Shown: positions 6,760 to 15,437, counted from the stretch's first letter. The stretch: DNA of 64,000 bases from an uncultured Corynebacterium sp. (GCF_946221155.1 NZ_CAMIAN010000007.1:4000-67999); one strand, 5' to 3'. Numbers and translations: made by a program. The notes: generated by a model from the letters alone, not told the origin.

Positions 6760-8451
6760 GTGAGCCTGCCTGAAGATCTTCCGCCGCTCGGCCCCAGCGA
6801 CCTCGTGGGCTGCCGCCACCGTGCGGTACTGCGGCGTTATAACAAATGGCGCCACCCAGAACGGCGCCTCCAGGAACAGCAGGAAGCATCGGCAAACCCG
6901 CGCATCCACATCGCGCAGGACCTCGAGGCTTACGCGGAGGCCATTCAGCACAAAGCCAACGCGGCGCTCCGCCGGGAGCAAGTGTTCCGGCGCCTTCCGA
7001 CGAAACCACGGATCGGCGACAAAGTGTTCCCCACCAGGGTGGATATCGACCCCAGCGAGCCCAATACCGCCGTCGAACAGACCCTGGAGGCGATAGCTTC
7101 CGGAGCTCGGCTGATCACCCGCCCCGTGTTGGCCGAGGGGCCACTTCGGGTGGAGCTGGATCTGCTTGTTCGCGCGGACCTCGGCAAGGGGGTAGACGAA
7201 TTTATGCAGTACACGCCCGTCGCAATCTCCTCGCACTCCGTGGCGCGCCGAGCGCGGGCCACGCAACTGGCGGATTGCCGTGTGACGGACATCGGTGCCT
7301 TGGGGTTGGCAGTGCCGGCGCCGATTGATTTTCGCCACCGCGCCGCCGCCGGGGACGCCCAGAAGGTGGCCATCGCCCACGTCGTACTGCGGCACTGGGG
7401 CTTCGCCGCCAGCACTGTTGCGCTGATCGGCCGCGCCGGGCCGGGCAGGCCTCGCTGCTTCTTTTTTGACGCCCCCTCCGTCCTTCCCGGCTTGCAGGCC
7501 GCATTGGAGGAACCGATCCCGACTCGGCCGCGCAGAATTAAGGAATGCCAGACCTGCGAATTCCACAATCACTGCAGAGCCCAACTGCTGCAGGCACAGG
7601 AGATCAGCCTGCTGCTGCCGGGGGATAAAGCCCGCACCTGGCGGGAAAAGGGGATCGAGACCCTGCCGCAGCTGGCGGCCTCCGGGGGCGGGGAACAGGC
7701 AGAGCTGGCGCAGGCCTGGATGGACGGGCAGGTAGCTTTGCGCCGACCGAAGAAGAACTGGCTGGAGCAACCGGAGCTTTGGGGCGGTAGCGCCCGCAAC
7801 GCTGGCGGGGCATTGCGCGACTGGGTGGAGATCGACGTGGACATGGAGGCCCACCCCAACCGCGGCACGTTTCTCTGGGGCACTTTCGACGGCTCGCGCT
7901 ACATCGGGTTTGGGGACTTCAGCCGGGACGGCGACGAAGGCCAGCATGTTGCAGAATTCTGGCATTGGATGCAATCGCAGAAGGAGCGCGCCCTGGACGG
8001 TGGAAAGAACTTCCAGGTGTGGGTGTATGCCGCGCAAGGGGAAAACTACTGGCTGCGGCACGCCGCCGAGCGCTATGGTGGGCGCCGCTACGAGGTCGCG
8101 GGCACCACGGTGAAGGTGACCATGCCCACGCTGGACGAGGTGAATGCCTTCATCGCCTCCGAGCACTGGTGTGATTGCTTCGGCCTGGTGAAAAAGGCGC
8201 TGGCGCCCACGGACTCGCTGGGGCTAAAGACGGTGGCGCCGCTGGCGGGATTCGAGTTCAGCCAGGCGGGTATCAACGGCAAGGCGGCGGTGGAACTGTT
8301 TGAGCAGGCCATCGGCGGATCTCGCAGTACGGCGCAGGCGGTCAGGCGTAAGCTGGAGCGCTACAACGCCGACGACTGCGTGGCAACCTCGGCGGTTCGC
8401 GCGTGGCTGCGCAGAGGCGCGCCGGGATTGCGGGAGCTGCGGCGTCGATAA
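6760..8451 (+). CDS. RecB/Cas4-like nuclease fused to an RNase H-like exonuclease domain (TM0106 family)
   Basis: This 563-aa protein is predicted to be a DNA nuclease. Four cysteines that could hold a Cas4/AddB-type iron-sulfur cluster are visible: C18 in LVGCRHRA and C263, C266 and C272 in CQTCEFHNHC, bracketing a PD-(D/E)XK-like region. The second half (about 355-560) has an RNase H-fold 3'-5' exonuclease look, beginning with VEIDVDME and ending with RYNADDCVAT, as in YprB-like proteins. I chose GTG 6760, just after a TAGGCT -10-like hexamer; GTG 6733 in the same frame is the alternative. The physiological role of the family is not established. A dispersed word lies at 7463. Confidence 0.8.
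   Translation: MSLPEDLPPLGPSDLVGCRHRAVLRRYNKWRHPERRLQEQQEASANPRIHIAQDLEAYAEAIQHKANAALRREQVFRRLPTKPRIGDKVFPTRVDIDPSEPNTAVEQTLEAIASGARLITRPVLAEGPLRVELDLLVRADLGKGVDEFMQYTPVAISSHSVARRARATQLADCRVTDIGALGLAVPAPIDFRHRAAAGDAQKVAIAHVVLRHWGFAASTVALIGRAGPGRPRCFFFDAPSVLPGLQAALEEPIPTRPRRIKECQTCEFHNHCRAQLLQAQEISLLLPGDKARTWREKGIETLPQLAASGGGEQAELAQAWMDGQVALRRPKKNWLEQPELWGGSARNAGGALRDWVEIDVDMEAHPNRGTFLWGTFDGSRYIGFGDFSRDGDEGQHVAEFWHWMQSQKERALDGGKNFQVWVYAAQGENYWLRHAAERYGGRRYEVAGTTVKVTMPTLDEVNAFIASEHWCDCFGLVKKALAPTDSLGLKTVAPLAGFEFSQAGINGKAAVELFEQAIGGSRSTAQAVRRKLERYNADDCVATSAVRAWLRRGAPGLRELRRR
7463..7473 (-). repeat. Copy of dispersed word GGCGTCA-N2-AA
   Basis: Minus-strand GGCGTCAAAAA continues into AGAAGCAGCG. 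It lies inside the nuclease gene, where the plus strand encodes FFFDAPS. Confidence 0.8.
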
Positions 8452-8506
8452 ACAGTCACTAAGACAAGGGCGCCCAAAGGCGACAACAAGAAAGAGGTAA
8501 TAGGGC

Positions 8507-9235
8507 ATGACGAACTTCTTTGAGCGCATCATGGCGCTCAACAGCCAGGGGCCGTACCGTGCCGAAAGAGTTGGCCCGGAGGATGCGCTGAAGGGCGGGC
8601 GCACGCCCGTGCTGGAGAATCCGCAGCCGAATGTTGTTCTGGGCACGCCGCTGACTGGCCTGGAGGATAGCTACTGGGCCGAGGCCGACGGGTTGGCCGT
8701 TCCCTCGCAGCTCGTCCTGGGGCTGGGCTGTTTCTGGGGAGTGGAACGCATGTTCTGGGGTGTGGACGGAGTGTGGGGGACTTCCGTGGGATACGCCGGT
8801 GGCTACACCCCGAACCCCACCTACCGCGAGGTATGCACCGGGCGGACCGGCCATGCCGAGGTGGTGCGGATTGTCTTCGACGCCGCCGCGGTGAGCCTGG
8901 AACAACTGCTGCAGATCGCTTTTGAAAACCACGACCCCACGCAGGGCGACCGTCAGGGCAATGACGTGGGCACGCAGTACCGCTCGTGTGTATATACGCA
9001 GGACGCCGAACAGTTGGGGCGTGTGCGGCAGGCCATCGAGGGCTGGCAGCAGCGTTTTAGCGACGCGGGCTTCGGGGAGATCACCACGGAAGTGGCCGAG
9101 CTGGCGGATATTGGCGACGGGCAGTACTACCTGGCCGAGGACGAACATCAGCAGTACCTACACAAGCACCCCGACGGGTACTGCAACCACGGCTCTAATG
9201 GCGTGAGCTGCCCTGTCGGGGTGTTGGGGGACTAG
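8507..9235 (+). CDS. msrA: Peptide methionine (S)-S-oxide reductase
   Basis: The 242-aa enzyme reduces methionine-S-sulfoxide in free or protein-bound form, repairing oxidative damage in the cytoplasm. The catalytic GCFWGVER motif gives C75; EVVRIVFD, NHDPTQGDRQGNDVGTQYRS and HQQYLHKHPDGYC are all MsrA signatures, with a C-terminal cysteine (NGVSCPVG) able to resolve the disulfide. About 60 residues precede the catalytic domain, as is usual in actinobacterial MsrA. AGAGG lies upstream of ATG 8507. It is separated by about 55 bp from the nuclease gene. Confidence 0.95.
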   Translation: MTNFFERIMALNSQGPYRAERVGPEDALKGGRTPVLENPQPNVVLGTPLTGLEDSYWAEADGLAVPSQLVLGLGCFWGVERMFWGVDGVWGTSVGYAGGYTPNPTYREVCTGRTGHAEVVRIVFDAAAVSLEQLLQIAFENHDPTQGDRQGNDVGTQYRSCVYTQDAEQLGRVRQAIEGWQQRFSDAGFGEITTEVAELADIGDGQYYLAEDEHQQYLHKHPDGYCNHGSNGVSCPVGVLGD

Positions 9236-9284
9236 CGCTGCGGCGCGCTGTGCGCCGCCGGAGGCTAGTGAGTCAACGGCAACT

Positions 9285-10046
9285 CTACTTAGAGAGGCCC
9301 TGGTTCGGAATGCGCCCCTCTGGCACGACCTTGCTGCCGTCCCAGCGGAAGGTGACATCCGAGTAATACTTGTCAGCATTCACATTGGCATCGCCGGACT
9401 CTTGCAGCGCCTCCCAGTCGCGCATGCGCACGGTGACGGAAGAATCCGTGTCGGAGAGGACCTCTGCCTGCTGGGTTGTGTCCGAGCCAACGCCGATGTA
9501 CTGGCCCTTGTGGAAGAGCATCAGCTGGGTCGCAAACTGGCTGTTACCCTGTTGCTCCTGGGTGATCAGCGCGTAGCTGAGGTCGTTGCAGGGGTTGTAG
9601 TTCGACTTGCCCGTGGGCTTCCAGCCGAACTGGTTTGGCGGCAGCTTGCTGATGTTGTTCGTGATCTCCGGGGAGTTCGGCTGTACGGAGCAATCCTGGT
9701 TGCCGCCGTCAGCACCTGCGCCGGCATCTCCGCCTGTGGCACCCTCGCCTTCGGCGGGGTTCGGTGCTGCAGCGTTTTGGGTGTTCGCGCCTGCTGCGTT
9801 CTGCTCGTTGCCTCCCTCGGGAGCCTTGCCCTTGTCGGCGGTGTCACTGTCCGTGGCTTCCGCGTTGGAGGCTGCAGATGCAGCGGGAGTGCCTTCATCG
9901 TTAGCGTCGTCGCCGCAGGCTGCTGTGCCCAGCAACAGGCCGGTCAGGGCGACCACGGCGCCAAACTGGCGGGTGCGGCGGCCGCCGCGCGTGCGCTGGG
10001 GGTCGGGGGAGTGGTTGGAACGGATGGTTCGTACATGAGCCTTCAT
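9285..10046 (-). CDS. Secreted lipoprotein, LppP/LprE-like
   Basis: The precursor (253 aa) has a basic N-terminus of about 30 residues, a hydrophobic core and the lipobox GTAAC near residue 44. About 85 residues of Ala/Glu/Gly/Asn-rich linker follow, then a domain beginning at QDCSVQP with the segments CNDLSYALI, QLMLFHKGQYIGVG and VTVRMRDWEAL, which I associate with LppP/LprE lipoproteins of actinobacteria. Two domain cysteines could form a disulfide outside the cell. GGAGAAG precedes ATG 10046. Function unknown. Confidence 0.75.
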   Translation of the reverse strand: MKAHVRTIRSNHSPDPQRTRGGRRTRQFGAVVALTGLLLGTAACGDDANDEGTPAASAASNAEATDSDTADKGKAPEGGNEQNAAGANTQNAAAPNPAEGEGATGGDAGAGADGGNQDCSVQPNSPEITNNISKLPPNQFGWKPTGKSNYNPCNDLSYALITQEQQGNSQFATQLMLFHKGQYIGVGSDTTQQAEVLSDTDSSVTVRMRDWEALQESGDANVNADKYYSDVTFRWDGSKVVPEGRIPNQGLSK

Positions 10047-10182
10047 GGTTCTTCTCCAATCTCAGGTGTGTGCGTAGGTGACTTTCGGGCTAGTCACGCA
10101 AACCCAATCGAGCGCGTGAAGTGAGCGAGTGCTCGTTAAAGGGATCGTTTGACTAGCCCAGAGCGTTTCTAGGTACGCAAAA

Positions 10183-10229
10183 GGCCCTGTATCAAATGGC
10201 CGGAAGACGCTTCCGGCGGATACAGGGCC
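10183..10229 (-). terminator. Strong bipartite terminator downstream of sodA
   Basis: GGCCCTGTATC (10183-10193) pairs with GATACAGGGCC (10219-10229), enclosing a second perfect stem GCCGGAAG/CTTCCGGC around an ACG loop. On the minus strand the outer stem is followed by TTTTGCG, which fits rho-independent termination of sodA before the lipoprotein gene. Confidence 0.85.
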
Positions 10230-10253
10230 AGCTCTATTTAGTTTTCAGTGCTG

Positions 10254-10275
10254 GGAGTGCCTGCGCAGGCACTCC
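10254..10275. repeat. Perfect 22-bp palindrome after sodA
   Basis: GGAGTGCCTGC is followed directly by its exact reverse complement, with no loop bases left over. It lies 22 bp past the sodA stop and before the terminator. It lacks a T-run, so it may be an RNA-stabilising hairpin or a protein-binding site. Confidence 0.8.
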
Positions 10276-10297
10276 ATTAGGCAGCTTTACTGCTGGG

Positions 10298-10900
10298 TTA
10301 CTTCTGGGCAGCCTCGTAGCGCTTTGCAACCTCGTCCCAGTTGAAGACGTTCCAAACAGCCTTTACGTAGTCTGCCTTAACGTTCTTGTACTGCAGGTAG
10401 AAAGCGTGCTCCCACATATCCAGCAGCAGCAGCGGGGTCAGGTTGATGGACAGGTTGCCCTGCTGGTCGGTCATCTGCTCGATAACCAGGCGGCCAGCGA
10501 TGTGGTCGTAGCCCAGGACTGCCCAGCCGGAGCCCTGCAGGCCCAGAGCAGCGCCGTTGAAGTGCTCCTGGAATGCCTCGAAGGAGCCGAAGTCGCGGTT
10601 GATAGCCTCAGCCAGCTCGCCGGTCGGCTCGCCGCCACCGTTCGGGGAGAGGTTCTTCCAGAACAGGGAGTGGTTGGTGTGGCCACCCAGGTTGAACGCC
10701 AGGTCCTTGGACAGTGCGGTAACTACGCCAGCGATGGAGCCGTCCTTGCGTGCAGCCTCCAGCTTTTCGAGGGCAGCGTTAGCGCCGTTAACGTAGTTCT
10801 GGTGGTGCTTGGTGTGGTGCAGCTCCATGATCTCGCCGGAGATGTGGGGCTCCAGAGCGTCGTATGCGTAGTCCAGCTCGGGAAGTTCGTACTTAGCCAT
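10298..10900 (-). CDS. sodA: Superoxide dismutase (Mn/Fe family)
   Basis: The 200-aa enzyme dismutates superoxide to peroxide and oxygen. Family metal ligands are in view: the first His region HHTKHHQNYV at about 28-37, HTNHSLFWKNL at about 76, and the signature LDMWEHAFYLQYKN with Asp and His ligands near residue 160. GSGWAVL and the Q-containing GLQGSGW favour a manganese-type or cambialistic enzyme, but metal use cannot be proven here. ATG 10900 has AAGGAA 12 nt upstream; the longer frame to 11011 lacks support. A dispersed word lies about 100 bp upstream. Confidence 0.95.
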   Translation of the reverse strand: MAKYELPELDYAYDALEPHISGEIMELHHTKHHQNYVNGANAALEKLEAARKDGSIAGVVTALSKDLAFNLGGHTNHSLFWKNLSPNGGGEPTGELAEAINRDFGSFEAFQEHFNGAALGLQGSGWAVLGYDHIAGRLVIEQMTDQQGNLSINLTPLLLLDMWEHAFYLQYKNVKADYVKAVWNVFNWDEVAKRYEAAQK

Positions 10901-10998
10901 AGTTTTTAAAGTTCCTTTCACACGTCGGAAGTGCTTATGACAACAAGTGTGGCGCGAAAATATGGTTCCTGCAAGGTTTTCTATTAGGAACTTTTTAT

Positions 10999-11009
10999 TT
11001 ATTGACGCC
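10999..11009 (-). repeat. Copy of dispersed word GGCGTCA-N2-AA
   Basis: Minus-strand GGCGTCAATAA continues ATAAAAAG toward sodA. It lies in the divergent sodA-ldh gap, 71 bp from an opposite-orientation copy at 11081. Confidence 0.8.
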
Positions 11010-11080
11010 ACGTATCAAAAGTTCAAAGTCCAGAAATTCTTGTGGTGAGGGTGTCTGGGCGTAGCGCTATGCTGGCCGTG

Positions 11081-11091
11081 GGCGTCAATAA
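11081..11091 (+). repeat. Copy of dispersed word GGCGTCA-N2-AA
   Basis: GGCGTCAATAA is followed by AGAACGAAGG in the ldh leader, 45 bp before the start codon. It is the outward-facing mate of the 10999 copy. Confidence 0.8.
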
Positions 11092-11135
11092 AGAACGAAG
11101 GCACCTACAGGGCAACCAGAAGGAAGAAGGCCACA

Positions 11136-12128
11136 ATGACTGCTCCACAACAGCACAATCACACCAACGGCACCACACCTCCGACCCCCGGCTCCAAGAT
11201 CGTCCTCATCGGCGCGGGCGACGTCGGCATTGCCTACGCATACACCCTGGTTAATCAGGGTTTGACCGACCACCTGGCCATCATCGATTTGGATGAGCGC
11301 AAGACCTGGGGCCACGTACAGGACCTCAACCACGCAGTGCCGTGGTCGCACCACAACACTCGCGTGACGGTCGGCACCTACGAGGACTGTCGCGATGCCG
11401 CGATGGTCTGCATTTGCGCGGGCGCGGCACAGAAGCCGGGGGAGACCCGGCTGGACCTCGTTGCTAAGAACACCTCAATCTTCAAGTCGATCGTCGGCGA
11501 CGTGATGGAGCACGGCTTCAACGGCATCTTCCTCGTCGCCAGCAATCCGGTGGACATCCTGAGCTACGCGACGTGGAAGTTCTCCGGCTTGGATTCCAGC
11601 CGCGTGATCGGCTCGGGCACGATCCTGGACACCGCGCGCTTTCGCTACGCGCTGGGCCGCTACTTCGGTCTCGCGCCGACCTCCGTGCACGCCTACGTAA
11701 TCGGCGAGCACGGGGATACCGAGTTGCCGGTGCTGTCCGCAGGTTCGGTGGCGGGCACCTCCATCCGCCACCGCCTTGAAAAGATGGGTGAATCCGCCGA
11801 CGAGGACGTCGACGAGATCTTCGTAAAGACCCGCGATGCGGCCTATGAAATCATCCAGGCCAAGGGCTCCACCAGCTTCGGTATCGGTATGGGGCTGGCG
11901 CGCATCACCCAGGCGGTATTCAGCAACCAGGATGTCGTGCTGCCGATCTCCACCCTTTTGCAGGGCGAGTACGGATTCGAGGACATCTACATCGGCACTC
12001 CCGCGGTAATCAACCGCCAGGGCGTGCGCCACGCCGTGGAGCTGCAGCTGGATGCCGAAGAAAAGGAGAGGTTCGATCACTCAGCGAACGTGCTGCGCAA
12101 GGTGATGGGCGAAGCTGGGCTCATTTAA
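11136..12128 (+). CDS. ldh: L-lactate dehydrogenase (NAD-dependent)
   Basis: The 330-aa cytoplasmic enzyme interconverts pyruvate and L-lactate. An N-terminal tail of about 18 residues precedes the Rossmann motif GAGDVGIAYAY (26-36). Q99 in AQKPGETR is the residue that selects lactate over malate dehydrogenase, R105 is the substrate-loop arginine, and H192 in IGEHGDTE is the catalytic histidine. Length matches the family. AAGGAAGAAGG precedes ATG 11136. It is divergent from sodA; the shared 235-bp gap could allow coordinated control. Confidence 0.95.
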   Translation: MTAPQQHNHTNGTTPPTPGSKIVLIGAGDVGIAYAYTLVNQGLTDHLAIIDLDERKTWGHVQDLNHAVPWSHHNTRVTVGTYEDCRDAAMVCICAGAAQKPGETRLDLVAKNTSIFKSIVGDVMEHGFNGIFLVASNPVDILSYATWKFSGLDSSRVIGSGTILDTARFRYALGRYFGLAPTSVHAYVIGEHGDTELPVLSAGSVAGTSIRHRLEKMGESADEDVDEIFVKTRDAAYEIIQAKGSTSFGIGMGLARITQAVFSNQDVVLPISTLLQGEYGFEDIYIGTPAVINRQGVRHAVELQLDAEEKERFDHSANVLRKVMGEAGLI

Positions 12129-12252
12129 GCCGGGCTATTTTAAACTAGGCCGGTCTCAGCGGGGCTGACTTAAGTAAACAATAAGTGAAACTTGGAGGCT
12201 GCCGGGCGCGAGCGGATGCCGGTTTCGCGGCAGCGCACTAAATATAGAGGGT

Positions 12253-13179
12253 ATGAAAATTGTCGCCCACCGCGGAGCCTCCAAGGAACGCCCAGAACAC
12301 ACCCTGGCAGCCTACGAACTGGCCGAGCAAAGGGGAGCGGACGGCTTCGAGTGCGACATTCGCCTGACTCGCGACGGGGAACTCGTCTGCCTGCACGACC
12401 GCACTATCGACCGGGTGGCGGTGGACAAGCCCGCGAAATCCAACGGCGTGGTCAGCGAGATGACGCTGGCGCAGCTGAAGGAGCTGAACGTCGGGACCCC
12501 CGAAGAGCCCGCGCAGGTGCTTACTCTGCGCGAGCTTCTAACCTTCTTTAACGACGTGAACTCCTCGCGAATCGACGCTGGGCAGGATCATAGCCAGAGG
12601 GCGGACAATGCGGCCGCTGGAGAGGGGGCGTCACTAAAAAAAGACATCTTTATCGAGACCAAGCACCCGAACCGCTACGGCCCCAAGGTCGAGCACGCCC
12701 TACACTACGAACTACAGCGGGCGCACCTGGCGGAGAGCGCACACGTGCACCTGATCAGCTTCAGCCCGCAATCACTAGTGCGCTTCAAGATGATCAACCC
12801 GGCGATCCACCGCATCCTGCTGCGCCGCGAGTACCAGCGCATGCTTAACCCGGGGCTCGAAGCGCTGCACGTTGTGGACGCCCACGGCCTGTCGGTCGCA
12901 CGTGGACGGATTCGCCCCGACATCATCGGTCGCTACGGCGATGGAACCTACGTATGGACCGCCGACAAGGAAGACGAAGTGCGGTGGGCAGTGCGCCAAG
13001 GAGTGACCTGGCTGGCAACGAACTACCCCGGGCGGGCACGGATGTGGCGCGACAACGAACTAGGGCTGGACAAGCCGGAGCCGGACAAGCGAGGACTAGA
13101 CGGCCCGGGCCCTGGCGGCGAAACCAGTGCTGCTGCATTTTCCTTGGTGCAGCCAGGTACAATTAACGACCGTGGCTAA
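12253..13179 (+). CDS. Glycerophosphodiester phosphodiesterase
   Basis: The 308-aa protein should hydrolyse glycerophosphodiesters to glycerol 3-phosphate and an alcohol. The GDPD catalytic pattern is present: AHRGAS (H6, R7), FECDIRLT (E33, D35) and LHDRTIDR (H48). An unusual low-complexity stretch at about residues 112-132 carries a GGCGTCA word and sits just before the conserved IFIETKHP strand. No signal peptide is visible, so the enzyme is probably cytoplasmic. AGAGG lies close before ATG 12253. The 3' end overlaps the next gene by 8 nt. Confidence 0.9.
   Translation: MKIVAHRGASKERPEHTLAAYELAEQRGADGFECDIRLTRDGELVCLHDRTIDRVAVDKPAKSNGVVSEMTLAQLKELNVGTPEEPAQVLTLRELLTFFNDVNSSRIDAGQDHSQRADNAAAGEGASLKKDIFIETKHPNRYGPKVEHALHYELQRAHLAESAHVHLISFSPQSLVRFKMINPAIHRILLRREYQRMLNPGLEALHVVDAHGLSVARGRIRPDIIGRYGDGTYVWTADKEDEVRWAVRQGVTWLATNYPGRARMWRDNELGLDKPEPDKRGLDGPGPGGETSAAAFSLVQPGTINDRG
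12627..12637 (+). repeat. Copy of dispersed word GGCGTCA-N2-AA
   Basis: GGCGTCACTAA is followed by AAAAAGAC. It encodes GASLKKD in a non-conserved insertion of the glycerophosphodiesterase. Confidence 0.8.
13158..13163 (+). promoter_or_regulatory. -10 element for the DUF5926 gene, probably leaderless
   Basis: TACAAT is followed by 8 nt and the GTG at 13172. It lies inside the 3' end of the glycerophosphodiesterase gene. Confidence 0.6.
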
Positions 13180-14086
13180 GAAGAAAAAGAACCAAGAGAA
13201 CCTGCCCGAGGGTATGAGCCGCCGCCAGGCGAAGCTCGCCGCCCGTGCTGCGGAACGCGCGAAGCTGCAGAAGGACCCGCGCCCCTTCGACGGCTTCGTC
13301 ATGGAGGCCGACTTGATCGCCCTGCAGGAATTCGTCCCCTCGGCGCACTTCGTTGCCGATGTGAAGGACGCGGAGCACAAGATCTCCATCGTTACCGTCC
13401 TGCCAGGTGCGGTCGCCGCGCTGCGCCGCTCGGAAGAAGACGGTGGCGAGGCCTTCGTCGCACTACAGACCCAGCGCCGCGGCGACAACCCGAACCGTGA
13501 CCTGGCATATGCCCTGAACTGGGTTAAGCAGGCCGAGCCAGGCCAGTCCCTGGAGGTCGGTGTATCCGACGGCACCGAGCCTGCCTTGGCGGACATCCTG
13601 AACAAGGACGCTGCCTCCGAGATCACCGTCGCCCAGGACTTCGCCTGGTGGCTGACCGAGGAAAACCGCAACAACCCGCAGATCGCCGCGACCCTGCAGC
13701 GCGCTAACGACTCCGTGCTGCCCTCCGAGCGTGTGGAGGCGGACATTAAGGGTGCCGCGTGGTGGATCGACCCGTCCGACAAGGCGCACATCCGCTGGGT
13801 GCGCCAGGAGGGTGAGGAGGAGCTGCTGAACGCTCTGGCCCGCCTGCACGCCGCTGGGGAACTGCACCTGGGAGAAGGCTCCAAGTTCGCCGGTGTGTTC
13901 CGTACTCACGGCATCTTGGTTCCGGTGTGGGATCTGGACCGCAGCCGCGAGTCCGCTTCCTGGAAGGATGGCCTGGAAGCTCTGGATCCGAAGATCGAGG
14001 AAGCCCTGGCCAAGGATGCTCCGCTGACTGCCGACGAGCAGAAGGCCAAGCAGACCATCCAGTCCCGCGAGGTGACCATCCGCTAG
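13172..14086 (+). CDS. DUF5926 family protein
   Basis: The 304-aa actinobacterial protein begins with a lysine-rich segment (MAKKKKNQ) and then MSRRQAKLAARAAERAKLQKD, followed by a soluble alpha/beta domain. Function is unknown; the family is common and conserved in high-GC Gram-positives, and no enzyme motif is evident to me. GTG 13172 is chosen because the basic MAKKKK start is characteristic and a TACAAT -10 sits 8 nt upstream; the longer in-frame ATG at 13127 would overlap the previous gene further. Confidence 0.85.
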   Translation: MAKKKKNQENLPEGMSRRQAKLAARAAERAKLQKDPRPFDGFVMEADLIALQEFVPSAHFVADVKDAEHKISIVTVLPGAVAALRRSEEDGGEAFVALQTQRRGDNPNRDLAYALNWVKQAEPGQSLEVGVSDGTEPALADILNKDAASEITVAQDFAWWLTEENRNNPQIAATLQRANDSVLPSERVEADIKGAAWWIDPSDKAHIRWVRQEGEEELLNALARLHAAGELHLGEGSKFAGVFRTHGILVPVWDLDRSRESASWKDGLEALDPKIEEALAKDAPLTADEQKAKQTIQSREVTIR

Positions 14087-14092
14087 TAGCGG

Positions 14093-15424
14093 CTAGCGCA
14101 GCTTCGCGAACATCTCCTCTGCGCCGGCATCGTCCCACAGTGCGACGTTGCCGGCGTAAGTGTCTTCGTAGCCCGCGATGGGCACAGTCTCCTGCTTTGC
14201 ACCACCGGCCATGGCCAGCCCCAACGAGGCGAGGTTCCACACGTGGTCGTCCTCGTTGACCGTCATGTTGGCGCTGAGGGCATCGGCGACCTTCAGGTTT
14301 TTAAACGGGTTCAACAGGGTGCCGGGGGACTTGATTTTCTTGGACAGCGCGGCCAGGAACTTGCGCTGGCGCTCCACGCGGTCCAGGTCGCCCTGGGCTG
14401 AGGTGTAGCGTGAGCGAACATAACCCAGTGCGGTCGGCCCATCCAGTTCCTGGCAGCCCGCCTGCAGGTTGATGCCTGCCATCGGATCCTCCAAGGGTTC
14501 ATCCAGGCACATTTCCACGCCACCAACTGCGTCGACGACATTGGCGAAACCGCCGAAGCCGATCTCTGCGTAGTGGTCCAGGTGGATGCCCGTCGCCTGC
14601 TCCACTGTCTGCTGCAGCAGCGCCGGTCCGCCGATTGAAAACGCCTGGTTGAGCTTGTTCTTACCGTTGCCGGGGATGTCCACCCAGCTGTCGCGCGGCA
14701 GTGAGAGCATGGTTGCCTCTCCACCGAAGCGGGGAATGTGCACCACCATGATCGTGTCGGTGCGTCCCACCGAGTCGTTTAGTTCACCGGCCATCAGACG
14801 GTCGGCGTCTTCCTTGCTGAGCCCTGCACGCGAATCTGAACCAACCAGTAGCCAGTTGGTGCCTGAGGTGCCGCCCAAGCGGCCGTCGTAGTCCTGCAGG
14901 GCATCGGTGCGCTGCAGCTTCGTATCGATCCACACTGCTGCGCCGACGCTGAATGCCAGCACAATAACCAGCAGCAGACCTAGCGCCTTGAAAAAGCCGA
15001 AGCGCCTGCGCCGCTTAGGGCGCGGAGTAGTCCGACCGCGGGGGCGCCGAGTGGGGCGCGGGGATTCGCCCCTGCCTGTGCGGTTCCTGCCGCGACGCTC
15101 GGAGTAGCCGCCGAACTGCGGATCGCCGAAAGGCTGGTCCTGTTGGGGGGCCGCCTCCGGCGCCGGCTGTGGCTGGTAGCCCCGATGGGCGGCGCGGTTG
15201 GTATCGCGCGGTGGAATCGGCTCGACCCGACGGTAGCGCGGACCTTCGGGCTCATGGCTCGCGTTGTTGCTGGGAGGGATGACGCCCTTTCGCACCGGCC
15301 GACCATAGCGATCCAGTAGTGGCTTGCCGTGCCGATCGCGGGCGATCTCCATGTCTCCGGCACCATCCGTTCCACCGGAATTGTTGGCGGGGCGGCGGGA
15401 GCCGAAATTATCGCGAGAATTCAT
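14093..15424 (-). CDS. LytR-CpsA-Psr (LCP) family glycopolymer ligase
   Basis: LCP enzymes transfer lipid-linked glycopolymers, here most likely arabinogalactan, to peptidoglycan. The 443-aa protein has a long Pro/Arg/Gln-rich cytoplasmic N-terminal region (about 1-142), one membrane helix at about 147-166 (ALGLLLVIVLAFSVGAAVW) and an external LCP domain with LLVGSDSRAGL, VGRTDTIMVVHI, LSLPRDSWVDIPG and YVRSRYT, including the polyprenyl-phosphate-binding arginines. A TATTAT -10 lies 7 nt before ATG 15424. It ends 6 bp from the DUF5926 stop in a convergent arrangement. Confidence 0.92.
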   Translation of the reverse strand: MNSRDNFGSRRPANNSGGTDGAGDMEIARDRHGKPLLDRYGRPVRKGVIPPSNNASHEPEGPRYRRVEPIPPRDTNRAAHRGYQPQPAPEAAPQQDQPFGDPQFGGYSERRGRNRTGRGESPRPTRRPRGRTTPRPKRRRRFGFFKALGLLLVIVLAFSVGAAVWIDTKLQRTDALQDYDGRLGGTSGTNWLLVGSDSRAGLSKEDADRLMAGELNDSVGRTDTIMVVHIPRFGGEATMLSLPRDSWVDIPGNGKNKLNQAFSIGGPALLQQTVEQATGIHLDHYAEIGFGGFANVVDAVGGVEMCLDEPLEDPMAGINLQAGCQELDGPTALGYVRSRYTSAQGDLDRVERQRKFLAALSKKIKSPGTLLNPFKNLKVADALSANMTVNEDDHVWNLASLGLAMAGGAKQETVPIAGYEDTYAGNVALWDDAGAEEMFAKLR

Positions 15425-15431
15425 GGGGACA

Positions 15432-15437
15432 ATAATA
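15432..15437 (-). promoter_or_regulatory. -10 element for the LCP gene, probably leaderless
   Basis: On the minus strand TATTAT is followed by TGTCCCC and the ATG at 15424, with no ribosome binding site. Confidence 0.6.
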
